DNA of 32,267 nucleotides from an uncultured Clostridia bacterium (lineage in GTDB: Bacteria > Bacillota > Clostridia > Peptostreptococcales > Anaerovoracaceae). The translations under genes were made by a program, and so were the position numbers. Under the pieces are notes generated by a model. That model worked only from the letters and a program-made list of their open reading frames with translations, was not told where the DNA came from and made no database searches. Numbering within the stretch: the stretch's first letter is position 1; the number at the start of each line of letters is the position of its first letter. Positions 14,621 through 22,347 of the stretch are shown in pieces. Location of the stretch: the NCBI GenBank assembly GCA_934234035.1, contig CAKQHH010000020.1, forward strand, positions 1 through 32,267. The letters are read 5' to 3'.

Positions 14621-17600
14621 ATGGGCGTACATTTTACAGAAGATCAACAGAGAGCAATCGATACATTGGATAAAAGCATCCTGGTCTCCGCGGCGGCGGG
14701 TTCCGGAAAGACGGCGGTTCTGGTGGAGCGGATCATCCACATCATCCTGGAAGGGAAGGCCAACGTGGATGAGATGCTGGTGGTGACCTTTACCAACGCG
14801 GCGGCGGCGGAGATGAAGCTGAAGCTTACCCGGGCCATCCGGCAGCACATGAAGGACGTGCCGGAGAGCGCTCCGGTGATGAACCGGCAGCTGAATCGGA
14901 TGTACCGTTCCTACATCACCACCTTCCACAGCTTTGCGCTGCGGGTGATTCGGGAGTTTTTCTATAAAATCGACCGGGAGCCGACCTTCCGCATCTGCGA
15001 TGAAACCCAGAGTCAGCTCCTTCAGATGGAAGCCATGGACGAGCTCTTTGAGGAATGTTTTGAGAATGACGGATACATCGAAGGGGGATCCTTCCGGGAC
15101 TTCCTGGAACACTACAGCAGCGACCGAAACGAGACGGCGCTGATGAACGAGATGATGGACACCTACGCCAAACTCCGAAGCATGCCGAACTATTTTTGCT
15201 GGGCCTTCGAGAAGGCGGAGATGCTGCGTTTTCCGGAGTCGGGATCCATGGCGGATTCCCCCGTATACCAAATGCTCTTGGAACGGGGAAAGACGGAGCT
15301 GGATGCGGCCCTGAAGGACTGCGAAAAGCTGATTGACGTGCTGGACCGGAACGGCATCGCCTCGCTGGTGGCCATCGCCAACAAGGATTACGAACAGCTG
15401 GAAGAACTGCGGGATTCCCTGGAACATCCGGACGGACCCGATGCTTCCGCCTGGGGCGCGGTGAAATTCGCCACCTTCCGGGTAAAGAAGGATGAGAAGG
15501 ACGAATACGCGGATATCAAGGAGTACTGCACGGATTTGCGGGACCGGTACAAGAAGCGCATCAAGGACTTCAAGAATAAATTCATGGACCCGAGCCCGGA
15601 GACCCGGTTCCGGGAGATGGATGCGGCCTACGAATACACCATCTATTATCTGAAGCTCCTGCAGGAGTTTGAGAAGCGGTTCGATGCGAAAAAGCAGGAA
15701 TCGGACCTGGTGGATTTCAGCGATATCGAGCACATCACGGTGCGCATTCTGGAAGACCCGGAAGTGTCGGAAACCCTTCGGAAGCGGTTCCAATTTATTT
15801 TTATCGACGAATATCAGGACACCAACAAGCTGCAGGAATACCTCATATCCAAAATCGCCCGGCCGGACAATCTCTTTAAGGTGGGCGACGTAAAACAAAG
15901 TATCTACGGGTTCCGGCAGTCCGACCCGAAGATCTTTATGGACACGCGGCGGGAGTACGAGAAGGCGGAAAACACCGATGCCATGGTCATCGACCTGAAC
16001 AAGAATTTCCGAAGCAACGGCGCCACCATTCAGTACATCAACGATGTTTTTGAGGGGATTATGCCGGGATACGACGATAATGCGAAGCTGTACCAGGGGT
16101 TGAAGGGAGACGATCGCTTCAACCTGAAATCGGAGGCGCATATTCTTCTGGAAGAGGACAACGGGGCGGCGGATGAACTGGCGGAGGTGGATGACGACGG
16201 GGAGCCGATTCCGAAGCTGGAAGCGGAGGCCGCTTATATCGCCAAACTGGTAAACGGAATCATCGGCACCACGTTCTACGACGGAAAGCAGGGAGTTCGG
16301 CGAACCGCCACCCCGCGGGATATCGTTATCCTGTGCCGGAGCACCAGCCGAAGCGCGGACGTGTTCTACAAAGCCATGCTGGAGCAGGATATCCCGGCTC
16401 ATGTGAACGACGATCAGGGGTATTTCGATACGGTGGAAATCCATCAGGCCATGGCGCTGCTGAAGCTTCTGGACAACGGACATCAGGATGTGCCGCTGAT
16501 CGGCATCCTTCGGTCGGAGATTTTCGGGTTCAGCCCGGAGGAACTGGCGAAGGTGCGAATCGCTTATAAAGAAAATGGGCAGCGGGGGGCATACTATAAG
16601 GCCTTCGAGTACTGCTTGAAGAATCCGGAAGCACTGGCGGATGAGGTCCTGTATGAGAAGTTCCGTCAGGCAGAGGAGAAGCTGGAAGAATGGCGCTACC
16701 TCTCCAACAAAATGCCGCTGGACGAATACATCTGGTACGTGCTGACGGAATCCGGCTATTATCTGTACGCCGGCGCCATGTACGGCGGCAGACAGCGCCA
16801 GGCCAATCTGCGGATTCTGGCGGAGAAAGCCCGGGGCTACCAGGAGAACGGAGTCGCTTCCCTGAACGGCTTTATCCGCTACGTGGATATTCTCCGAAAG
16901 CAGAATGTGAAAACCGGACAGGCAGCCATGATCAGCGAGGATGCGGATGTGGTCCGCATTATGACCATTCACAAGAGCAAAGGCTTGGAGTTCCCGTTCG
17001 TTATCGTTGCGGGAATGGGCAAGCAGCTGCGGGGGGATAATCTGGGAAAGGGATTCATGTTCGATTCCGACATGGGTGTCAGCCTGTCCTATGTAAACCG
17101 CACGGAGAAATTCTGGAGGGCCACTCTCCTGCAGAACCTGATTATGGAAAAGAAGCGGGATGAAGGATTCCAGGAGGAGCTGCGAGTGCTGTACGTGGCG
17201 CTGACCCGGGCCAGAGAAAAGCTGATTCTGGTGGGAACCGCCAAATCCCCGGAAAAGCTGGAACGAGGCCTGCCGGGCAAAAGCAGCTACTACGAGGTCA
17301 TCAAGGAGAAGCTCTTTATTCCGTCGGTGGAATATCGGTACGCTCCATTCCCAAAGCAGCTTCTGACCCAGAAGCGAAACCTCTTCGAAGAGTTTCAGAA
17401 GGAGCGGGACCGGTTCCGAGGCGACGCCAAGGCGGAGCAGGCGGCGGAAATGGTGGCACAACGGTTGGACTACGAATATCCGGATGCCCGCGGCCTGTCC
17501 ACCAAAGCGAAGTATACCGTCAGTGAAATCCGCACCCTTCGGGCGGATTCCTTCCGGAAGCGGCGCATCGATCTGGAAGAGCCGGAATTCCTGGGATCCG

Positions 17601-18115
17601 GCAAAATCACCGGGGCGGAAATCGGTACCGGATATCACCGCATCATGGAGCGGCTGGATTTCCGCAAAGCCCTCACCGATGGAACCGTGGACGAGGACTA
17701 CATCCGGCAGGTAGGAGAATCACTGCAGGACAAGGGTGCTATCTCCCCGGAAATCTTCGAAGCCCTGGATCTGAACATGATAAAAACATTCTTCGCCACG
17801 GATATCGGCAGACGGGCGTCAGAAGCCGCCGACAGGAACCAACTGTGGAAGGAGAAGCCGTTCACCCTCCGGACGGAAGTGGAAGACCAATCCGTGCTGG
17901 TGCAGGGTGTTATTGACTGTTACTTCCGGGAAGGAGACCATATCGTCCTGGTGGATTACAAGAGTAACCGCGGTTCGGAAGAAGAGTCCAAAATGAAGGA
18001 GATGTATCAAGAGCAAATCCGCCTGTACCGGATTGCCCTGGAACAGGCGGCCGGACTTCCGGTTACGGAAGCATATCTGTACATGCTCCGCGCTGGGAAA
18101 ACCATAGAAATATAA
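14621..18115 (+). CDS. addA: ATP-dependent helicase/nuclease subunit A
   Basis: A 1164-aa UvrD-like helicase with a C-terminal RecB-type nuclease; B. subtilis AddA has 1232 aa. AddAB processes double-strand ends for recombination. Walker A AAGSGKT lies near 25-31, FTNAAAAEMK near 52-63, FIDEYQD near 394-400, KQSIYGFRQ soon after, and IHKSKGLEFPFV and YVALTRAREKL in the second half. The nuclease domain has GTGYHRIMERLD (about 1003-1014) and VLVDYKSN (about 1109-1116), with QIRLYRIALEQA behind, so the nuclease looks intact. AGGAGG at 14609-14614 sets the start. The usual partner addB is not adjacent: upstream is gpmI on the other strand. It must be elsewhere or replaced. Confidence 0.95.
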   Translation: MGVHFTEDQQRAIDTLDKSILVSAAAGSGKTAVLVERIIHIILEGKANVDEMLVVTFTNAAAAEMKLKLTRAIRQHMKDVPESAPVMNRQLNRMYRSYITTFHSFALRVIREFFYKIDREPTFRICDETQSQLLQMEAMDELFEECFENDGYIEGGSFRDFLEHYSSDRNETALMNEMMDTYAKLRSMPNYFCWAFEKAEMLRFPESGSMADSPVYQMLLERGKTELDAALKDCEKLIDVLDRNGIASLVAIANKDYEQLEELRDSLEHPDGPDASAWGAVKFATFRVKKDEKDEYADIKEYCTDLRDRYKKRIKDFKNKFMDPSPETRFREMDAAYEYTIYYLKLLQEFEKRFDAKKQESDLVDFSDIEHITVRILEDPEVSETLRKRFQFIFIDEYQDTNKLQEYLISKIARPDNLFKVGDVKQSIYGFRQSDPKIFMDTRREYEKAENTDAMVIDLNKNFRSNGATIQYINDVFEGIMPGYDDNAKLYQGLKGDDRFNLKSEAHILLEEDNGAADELAEVDDDGEPIPKLEAEAAYIAKLVNGIIGTTFYDGKQGVRRTATPRDIVILCRSTSRSADVFYKAMLEQDIPAHVNDDQGYFDTVEIHQAMALLKLLDNGHQDVPLIGILRSEIFGFSPEELAKVRIAYKENGQRGAYYKAFEYCLKNPEALADEVLYEKFRQAEEKLEEWRYLSNKMPLDEYIWYVLTESGYYLYAGAMYGGRQRQANLRILAEKARGYQENGVASLNGFIRYVDILRKQNVKTGQAAMISEDADVVRIMTIHKSKGLEFPFVIVAGMGKQLRGDNLGKGFMFDSDMGVSLSYVNRTEKFWRATLLQNLIMEKKRDEGFQEELRVLYVALTRAREKLILVGTAKSPEKLERGLPGKSSYYEVIKEKLFIPSVEYRYAPFPKQLLTQKRNLFEEFQKERDRFRGDAKAEQAAEMVAQRLDYEYPDARGLSTKAKYTVSEIRTLRADSFRKRRIDLEEPEFLGSGKITGAEIGTGYHRIMERLDFRKALTDGTVDEDYIRQVGESLQDKGAISPEIFEALDLNMIKTFFATDIGRRASEAADRNQLWKEKPFTLRTEVEDQSVLVQGVIDCYFREGDHIVLVDYKSNRGSEEESKMKEMYQEQIRLYRIALEQAAGLPVTEAYLYMLRAGKTIEI

Positions 18116-18206
18116 GAAAAACCTGCATGCGCTCGGCAACCGCTTGCGGATTGGGCTCAAAGCCCCAATCCGCAAGCCAAGATTGCCTCCCGCATGCAGG
18201 TTTTTC
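18116..18206 (+). terminator. Long nested palindrome acting as addA terminator
   Basis: The outer arms (18116-18131 and 18191-18206) pair over 16 bp and end in T5. GGCAA/TTGCC (18135-18139, 18183-18187) lies inside, and a further 14-bp stem, GCTTGCGGATTGGG/CCCAATCCGCAAGC (18142-18155, 18164-18177), forms the tip. It begins right after the addA stop. The length and nesting exceed a normal terminator and suggest an inserted repeat. Confidence 0.75.
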
Positions 18207-18210
18207 GTCG

Positions 18211-18230
18211 CGGCCGCCTGCTGGCGGCCG
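18211..18230. repeat. GC-only 8-bp hairpin
   Basis: CGGCCGCC (18211-18218) and GGCGGCCG (18223-18230) flank TGCT. It lies between the addA and gdhA terminators and adds a third palindrome to the convergent gap. Confidence 0.7.
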
Positions 18231-18244
18231 AATTCTGGCACGAA

Positions 18245-18274
18245 AAAAGAGAGCTGCAATTGCAGCTCTCTTTT
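18245..18274 (-). terminator. Terminator of gdhA, a 30-bp perfect palindrome
   Basis: Positions 18245-18259 are fully complementary to 18260-18274 with no spacer. On the minus strand the stem ends in a run of six Ts. In RNA a few central bases would form the loop. Confidence 0.8.
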
Positions 18275-18313
18275 GAGTCTTCAATGAAGTGAATCGATAA
18301 TCGAATGGTTCGA

Positions 18314-19660
18314 TTATACAATACCCTGCATCATCATAGCATCTGCTACTCTTTCGAATCCGGCAATGTTTGCACCGGCTACGAAGTTCTCACCCAGATC
18401 GTACTTAGCGCAAGCTGCTTCAGTGATCTCGAAGATGTGAACCATGATGCCTTCCAGTTCCTTGTAAACTCTTTCCTTATCCCAGATGAGGTGCTCAGCG
18501 TTCTGTGCCATTTCCAGGCAAGAGCATGCTACACCACCGGCATTTGCAGCCTTGGAAGGACCAACAACTACGCCGTTCTCCTGCAGGTAAGCGATAGCTT
18601 CGTTGGTTGTAGGCATGTTAGCACCTTCGATGAGGTATCTAGCGCCGTTCTTAACCATTTCCTTCGCCCAGTCAAGAGTGATGTCGTTCTGCATTGCGCA
18701 TGGCATGTACAGGTCAGCCTTAACTTCCCAAGGTCTCTTTCCAGGGATGAACTTAGCGTTCGGGAACTTCTCTGCATATGGAGCGCAAGCCATTGGGCTG
18801 TTCGCTCTCAGCCAGAGCAGCATGTCAATCTTCTCTGGTGTGGTGATACCTTCCTCGTCCAGGATGTATCCGTCCGGTCCGGAGATTGTGATTGGCTTTG
18901 CACCCAGCTCTACCAGCTTGGTGATGGTTCCCCAAGATACGTTACCGAATCCGGAAACTACTACAGACTTGCCTTCCAGAGTTTCGTTGAAGTGCTTCAG
19001 AACCTCTCTTGCGAAGAATACGATACCGAAACCGGTAGCTTCTGTTCTTCCGTTCAGACCACCGTTGGTTGTTCCCTTACCGGTCCAAGTACCATCGTAC
19101 TGTCTGGTAATTCTCTTGTACTGACCCATCATGTAGCCGATCTCTCTGCCGCCTACACCCATGTCACCAGCCGGAACGTCTACGTTCGGACCGATGTGTC
19201 TGTACAGCTCGGTAACGAAGCTCTGGCAGAATCTCATAACTTCAGCATCAGACTTGCCAGCCGGATCGAAGTCGGAACCACCCTTGCCGCCGCCGATAGG
19301 AAGACCTGTCAGGGAGTTCTTGAAGATCTGCTCGAATCCCAGGAACTTCAGGATGCCAGGATATACGTTAGCCTGGAATCTCAGACCACCCTTGTACGGT
19401 CCCAGTGCACTGTTGAACTCAAATCTGTATCCTCTGTTAACGTGAACTTCGCCGTTGTCGTCAACCCAAGGAACTCTGAAGGTGATGCTTCTTTCAGGCT
19501 CGATCAGTCTTTCAACCAGACCAGCCTTCTCGTATTCCGGATGTGCTTCCAGAACAGGCTCGATAGAAGTCAGTACTTCTTCAACAGTCTGAAGAAATTC
19601 TGGTTCATGTGGATAATTTTTCTTAGCAATCTCAATGTACTTCTGTGAAATATTAGCCAT
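18314..19660 (-). CDS. gdhA: Glutamate dehydrogenase, hexameric clostridial type
   Basis: A 448-aa enzyme, as long as clostridial GDH, that interconverts glutamate with 2-oxoglutarate and ammonia. The substrate lysines are K90 (GPYKGGLRF), K114 (IFKNSLTGLP) and catalytic K126 (PIGGGKGGSDFDP). VPAGDMGVGGREIGYM and the dinucleotide loop VSGFGNVSWG follow. The coenzyme, NAD or NADP, cannot be settled by eye. I start at the ATG at 19660, preceded by AAGGAG; a longer frame to 19837 would run through the promoter. Codon use is uniform and the promoter is strong, so the gene is probably highly expressed. It stands alone between addA and pcrA, facing both. Confidence 0.96.
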   Translation of the reverse strand: MANISQKYIEIAKKNYPHEPEFLQTVEEVLTSIEPVLEAHPEYEKAGLVERLIEPERSITFRVPWVDDNGEVHVNRGYRFEFNSALGPYKGGLRFQANVYPGILKFLGFEQIFKNSLTGLPIGGGKGGSDFDPAGKSDAEVMRFCQSFVTELYRHIGPNVDVPAGDMGVGGREIGYMMGQYKRITRQYDGTWTGKGTTNGGLNGRTEATGFGIVFFAREVLKHFNETLEGKSVVVSGFGNVSWGTITKLVELGAKPITISGPDGYILDEEGITTPEKIDMLLWLRANSPMACAPYAEKFPNAKFIPGKRPWEVKADLYMPCAMQNDITLDWAKEMVKNGARYLIEGANMPTTNEAIAYLQENGVVVGPSKAANAGGVACSCLEMAQNAEHLIWDKERVYKELEGIMVHIFEITEAACAKYDLGENFVAGANIAGFERVADAMMMQGIV

Positions 19661-19691
19661 TTTCTTCTCCTTATAAAAAACTAAATATACT

Positions 19692-19750
19692 TGCGATTGA
19701 CTCTTTCCCAATCGCACTTTGATTTTAGCACTCTCAATATGCAGTGTCAA
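19692..19750 (-). promoter_or_regulatory. gdhA promoter with a hairpin at the transcript 5' end
   Basis: On the minus strand, TTGACA (19745-19750), 17 bp and TAAAAT (19722-19727) form a strong promoter. The predicted start near 19715 lies in the first arm of TGCGATTG ... CAATCGCA (arms 19709-19716 and 19692-19699, 9-nt loop). The mRNA would thus begin with a stem-loop, which may protect it, or the repeat may be an operator. Confidence 0.7.
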
Positions 19751-19766
19751 TGCACGTGAAAAAAGT

Positions 19767-19798
19767 ATACAATCTAGAAGCAAAATACAATCTAGAAG
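19767..19798. repeat. Direct repeat of 14 bp, 18-bp period
   Basis: ATACAATCTAGAAG occurs at 19767-19780 and 19785-19798. Each copy contains the palindrome TCTAGA. It lies upstream of the gdhA promoter and before pcrA, so it could be a tandem protein site or a local duplication. Confidence 0.8.
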
Positions 19799-19870
19799 GT
19801 GATTCCAATCCTTACACCGTGAAAGAACCCCTTGCACCGCCGTTAAAATCTTTTGTTTTTATCGCTGTTA

Positions 19871-19879
19871 TGCTAAAAT
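19871..19879 (+). promoter_or_regulatory. Possible extended -10 promoter for pcrA
   Basis: TGC directly followed by TAAAAT (19874-19879) resembles an extended -10. TTTGTT (19852-19857) could be a weak -35. A hairpin (19897-19905 with 19912-19921, one bulge) follows in the predicted leader. The rest of the 362-bp gap 19661-20022 holds only this, the direct repeat and the gdhA promoter. Confidence 0.4.
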
Positions 19880-20022
19880 AAAATGTCGATAGAAAGACTG
19901 TTCCGTACAGCCGGAAACAGTGAGAATGCCGAGGCTCGGATAGATTCTTTTACAGACGGTCAGATATTTTTTCGCCCGCATTCCTGCGGACGCAATTTAT
20001 ACATATATTAAGGAAGAGATTA

Positions 20023-22347
20023 ATGGATTTATCAAATCTGAACAGCGAACAACAGAAAGCAGTGAAACATATTGACGGACCGATTTTGATTTTGGCCGGA
20101 GCGGGAAGTGGAAAGACCACCACTATGACCCATCGAATTGCGTACATGATTGAGCAGGGCGTGAACCCGGCCCAAATTATGGCGGTGACCTTTACCAACA
20201 AGGCGGCCGGAGAGATGCGGGATCGGGTGGAGAGCCTGGTTCCAAGGACCCGCGGAATGTGGATCATGACCTTCCACGCCATGTGCCTTCGGATGCTTCG
20301 GTATCAGTGCGAGGTGCTGGGATACAAGACCGGTTTCACGGTGTACGATGAGACGGACCGAAAATCCCTGGTGAAGCGGATCATGAAGGCTTTGGAAATC
20401 AACGAAAAGACCTATCCCGTCAGCTATGTGATCAGCGTCATCAGCAATGCCAAGGAGCGGGAGCAGAACGCGGAAAAATACATTGCCGAGAATTCCGGAG
20501 ACTTCCGAGCCAAGACCGTATATCAGGTGTACCGGGAATACGAGAAGGAAATGATGCGGAACAACGCCATGGACTTCGATGATTTAATTCTCAACGGGGT
20601 GCGCCTTCTTGAAGCGGATCCGGAGATTCTGGCGTACTACCGGAATCGATTCCGGTACATTATGGTGGATGAGTATCAGGATACCAACTACTTGCAATAT
20701 AAACTAATTCACCTGCTGTCCAAGACCAACCGGAACCTCTGCGTGGTGGGAGACGACGATCAGTGCATCTACCAGTGGCGCGGTGCGGACATTCGGAACA
20801 TTCTGGATTTCGAGAAGGATTTCCCGGAGGTGACCACCATCAAGCTGGAGCAGAATTACCGCTCCGACGGAAATATTTTGAACTTGGCCAACTCCGTCAT
20901 TCGCAACAACAAGGGCCGGAAAGAGAAGGCTTTGTGGACGGAGAAAAAGGACGGGGCGAAGATCACCTACCGCCGACTGCCCGACGAGAAGCAGGAAGCC
21001 TGGTGCATCGGCAGTGAAATCGACCGCCTGCACGAGGCGGGATATCCCTACAGCGATATGGCGGTGCTGTATCGGAAGAACGCCCAGTCCCGAGCGTTTG
21101 AAGAAAAATTCTCCTTCCGGGGAATTCCGTACCGGGTGCTGGCGGGACTGCGGTTCTACGACCGTAAAGAAATCAAGGACGTAATGGCCTACATGCACCT
21201 GGTGGAAAATCCGGATGACGATGTGGCCATGCTGCGGGTCATCAACGAGCCGAAGCGGGGCGTGGGAGCGAAGACCCTGTCCGGTATTCAAGCCTATGCT
21301 TCCGGATACCGGGTCAGCATTTACCGTGCCCTTTGCGAACCGCAGGTAATGGCATCCCTCCCGAAGAAGGCGGGAAAGGCCCTGCAGGAATTCGTGCAGA
21401 TGATTCAGGACCTTCGAGGGGAACTGGACAATTTGACCCTGGTGGATCTGTACGACAACATTCTGAACCGGTCCGGTTACCTGGGTGCTTTAGAGGCGGC
21501 GGATACGGTGGAAGCGGATGGCCGCATTGAGAACATCATGGAATTTAAATCCGTGGTAGCGGAGTTCGAGAAGAGCCTGGAGAACGGAGACGAGGCGGCC
21601 TATCAGGAGGAACTGAGAGAAGAACGGGAAGCCCTGGCCAAAGCGGGATTCCCGGTGGATGAGCCTACGCCGCTGGCGGCCTTCCTGGAACGGATTACCC
21701 TGATGTCGGATATCGACAACCGGGATGAGTCGGAAGATGCGGTGGTGCTCATGACATTGCACAGCGCCAAGGGATTGGAATTTCCGATTGTATTCATTCC
21801 GGGAATGGAGAACGGCATTTTCCCGGGAACCGCTTCCTTTGATGAAGAAGGACGGCTGGAAGAGGAACGGCGCCTTTGCTACGTGGGAATCACCCGAGCG
21901 AAGAAGAAGCTGTACCTCACCGGAGCTGAGACCCGGATGCTGTACGGCCGGACGGATTATACGTCCGAATCCATGTTCCTGGACGAGATGGACAAGCAGT
22001 ACATCGACGGCGAGACCGTGAAGGAACGTCAGGCGAAACAGGGCGGCATTGCCGGAGACGGCGGGCTTTTCGGCGATTATTTTTACAAGGGGAGAAGCCA
22101 CGGCACGGAGGACGGATATTCCGGACCGGATGGCGGGAAGCCTTTTGACAGCCTGGGGTACGCGAAGAAGCAGACTCGGAAGAAGTTCTCCAACGAGGGA
22201 CTGGAGGTTGGCGACAAGGTGCGCCACCCGAAATTCGGGGAAGGAATGCTGATTGAGGATTCGGGAAAAATCCTTACCATTGCTTTTGATTCCGTGGGAA
22301 TTAAGAAGATTGGCAAGGGTTTTGTGAACATAGAGAAGGTAGATTAA
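20023..22347 (+). CDS. pcrA: ATP-dependent DNA helicase PcrA (UvrD/Rep family)
   Basis: A 774-aa superfamily 1A helicase that moves 3' to 5' on DNA and acts in nucleotide excision repair and in removing RecA or stalled RNA polymerase. The motifs in order are AGAGSGKT (25-32), VTFTNKAAGEM, FHAMCLRMLR, VDEYQDTN (about 215-222), VGDDDQCIYQWRGAD, LEQNYRS, VLYRKNAQSR, LHSAKGLEFPIVF and YVGITRAKKKLYL. The tail carries the small Tudor-like domain GLEVGDKVRHPKFGEGML ... IAFDSVGIKKI that contacts RNA polymerase in homologs. AAGGAAGAG precedes the ATG. Its stop overlaps the ligA start (TAATG), the classic pcrA-ligA pair. Confidence 0.97.
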   Translation: MDLSNLNSEQQKAVKHIDGPILILAGAGSGKTTTMTHRIAYMIEQGVNPAQIMAVTFTNKAAGEMRDRVESLVPRTRGMWIMTFHAMCLRMLRYQCEVLGYKTGFTVYDETDRKSLVKRIMKALEINEKTYPVSYVISVISNAKEREQNAEKYIAENSGDFRAKTVYQVYREYEKEMMRNNAMDFDDLILNGVRLLEADPEILAYYRNRFRYIMVDEYQDTNYLQYKLIHLLSKTNRNLCVVGDDDQCIYQWRGADIRNILDFEKDFPEVTTIKLEQNYRSDGNILNLANSVIRNNKGRKEKALWTEKKDGAKITYRRLPDEKQEAWCIGSEIDRLHEAGYPYSDMAVLYRKNAQSRAFEEKFSFRGIPYRVLAGLRFYDRKEIKDVMAYMHLVENPDDDVAMLRVINEPKRGVGAKTLSGIQAYASGYRVSIYRALCEPQVMASLPKKAGKALQEFVQMIQDLRGELDNLTLVDLYDNILNRSGYLGALEAADTVEADGRIENIMEFKSVVAEFEKSLENGDEAAYQEELREEREALAKAGFPVDEPTPLAAFLERITLMSDIDNRDESEDAVVLMTLHSAKGLEFPIVFIPGMENGIFPGTASFDEEGRLEEERRLCYVGITRAKKKLYLTGAETRMLYGRTDYTSESMFLDEMDKQYIDGETVKERQAKQGGIAGDGGLFGDYFYKGRSHGTEDGYSGPDGGKPFDSLGYAKKQTRKKFSNEGLEVGDKVRHPKFGEGMLIEDSGKILTIAFDSVGIKKIGKGFVNIEKVD

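Noticed and set aside
14603..17638. 1011-codon open frame antisense to addA
   Set aside because: All helicase motifs are on the + strand; the antisense frame matches nothing and lacks a ribosome site.
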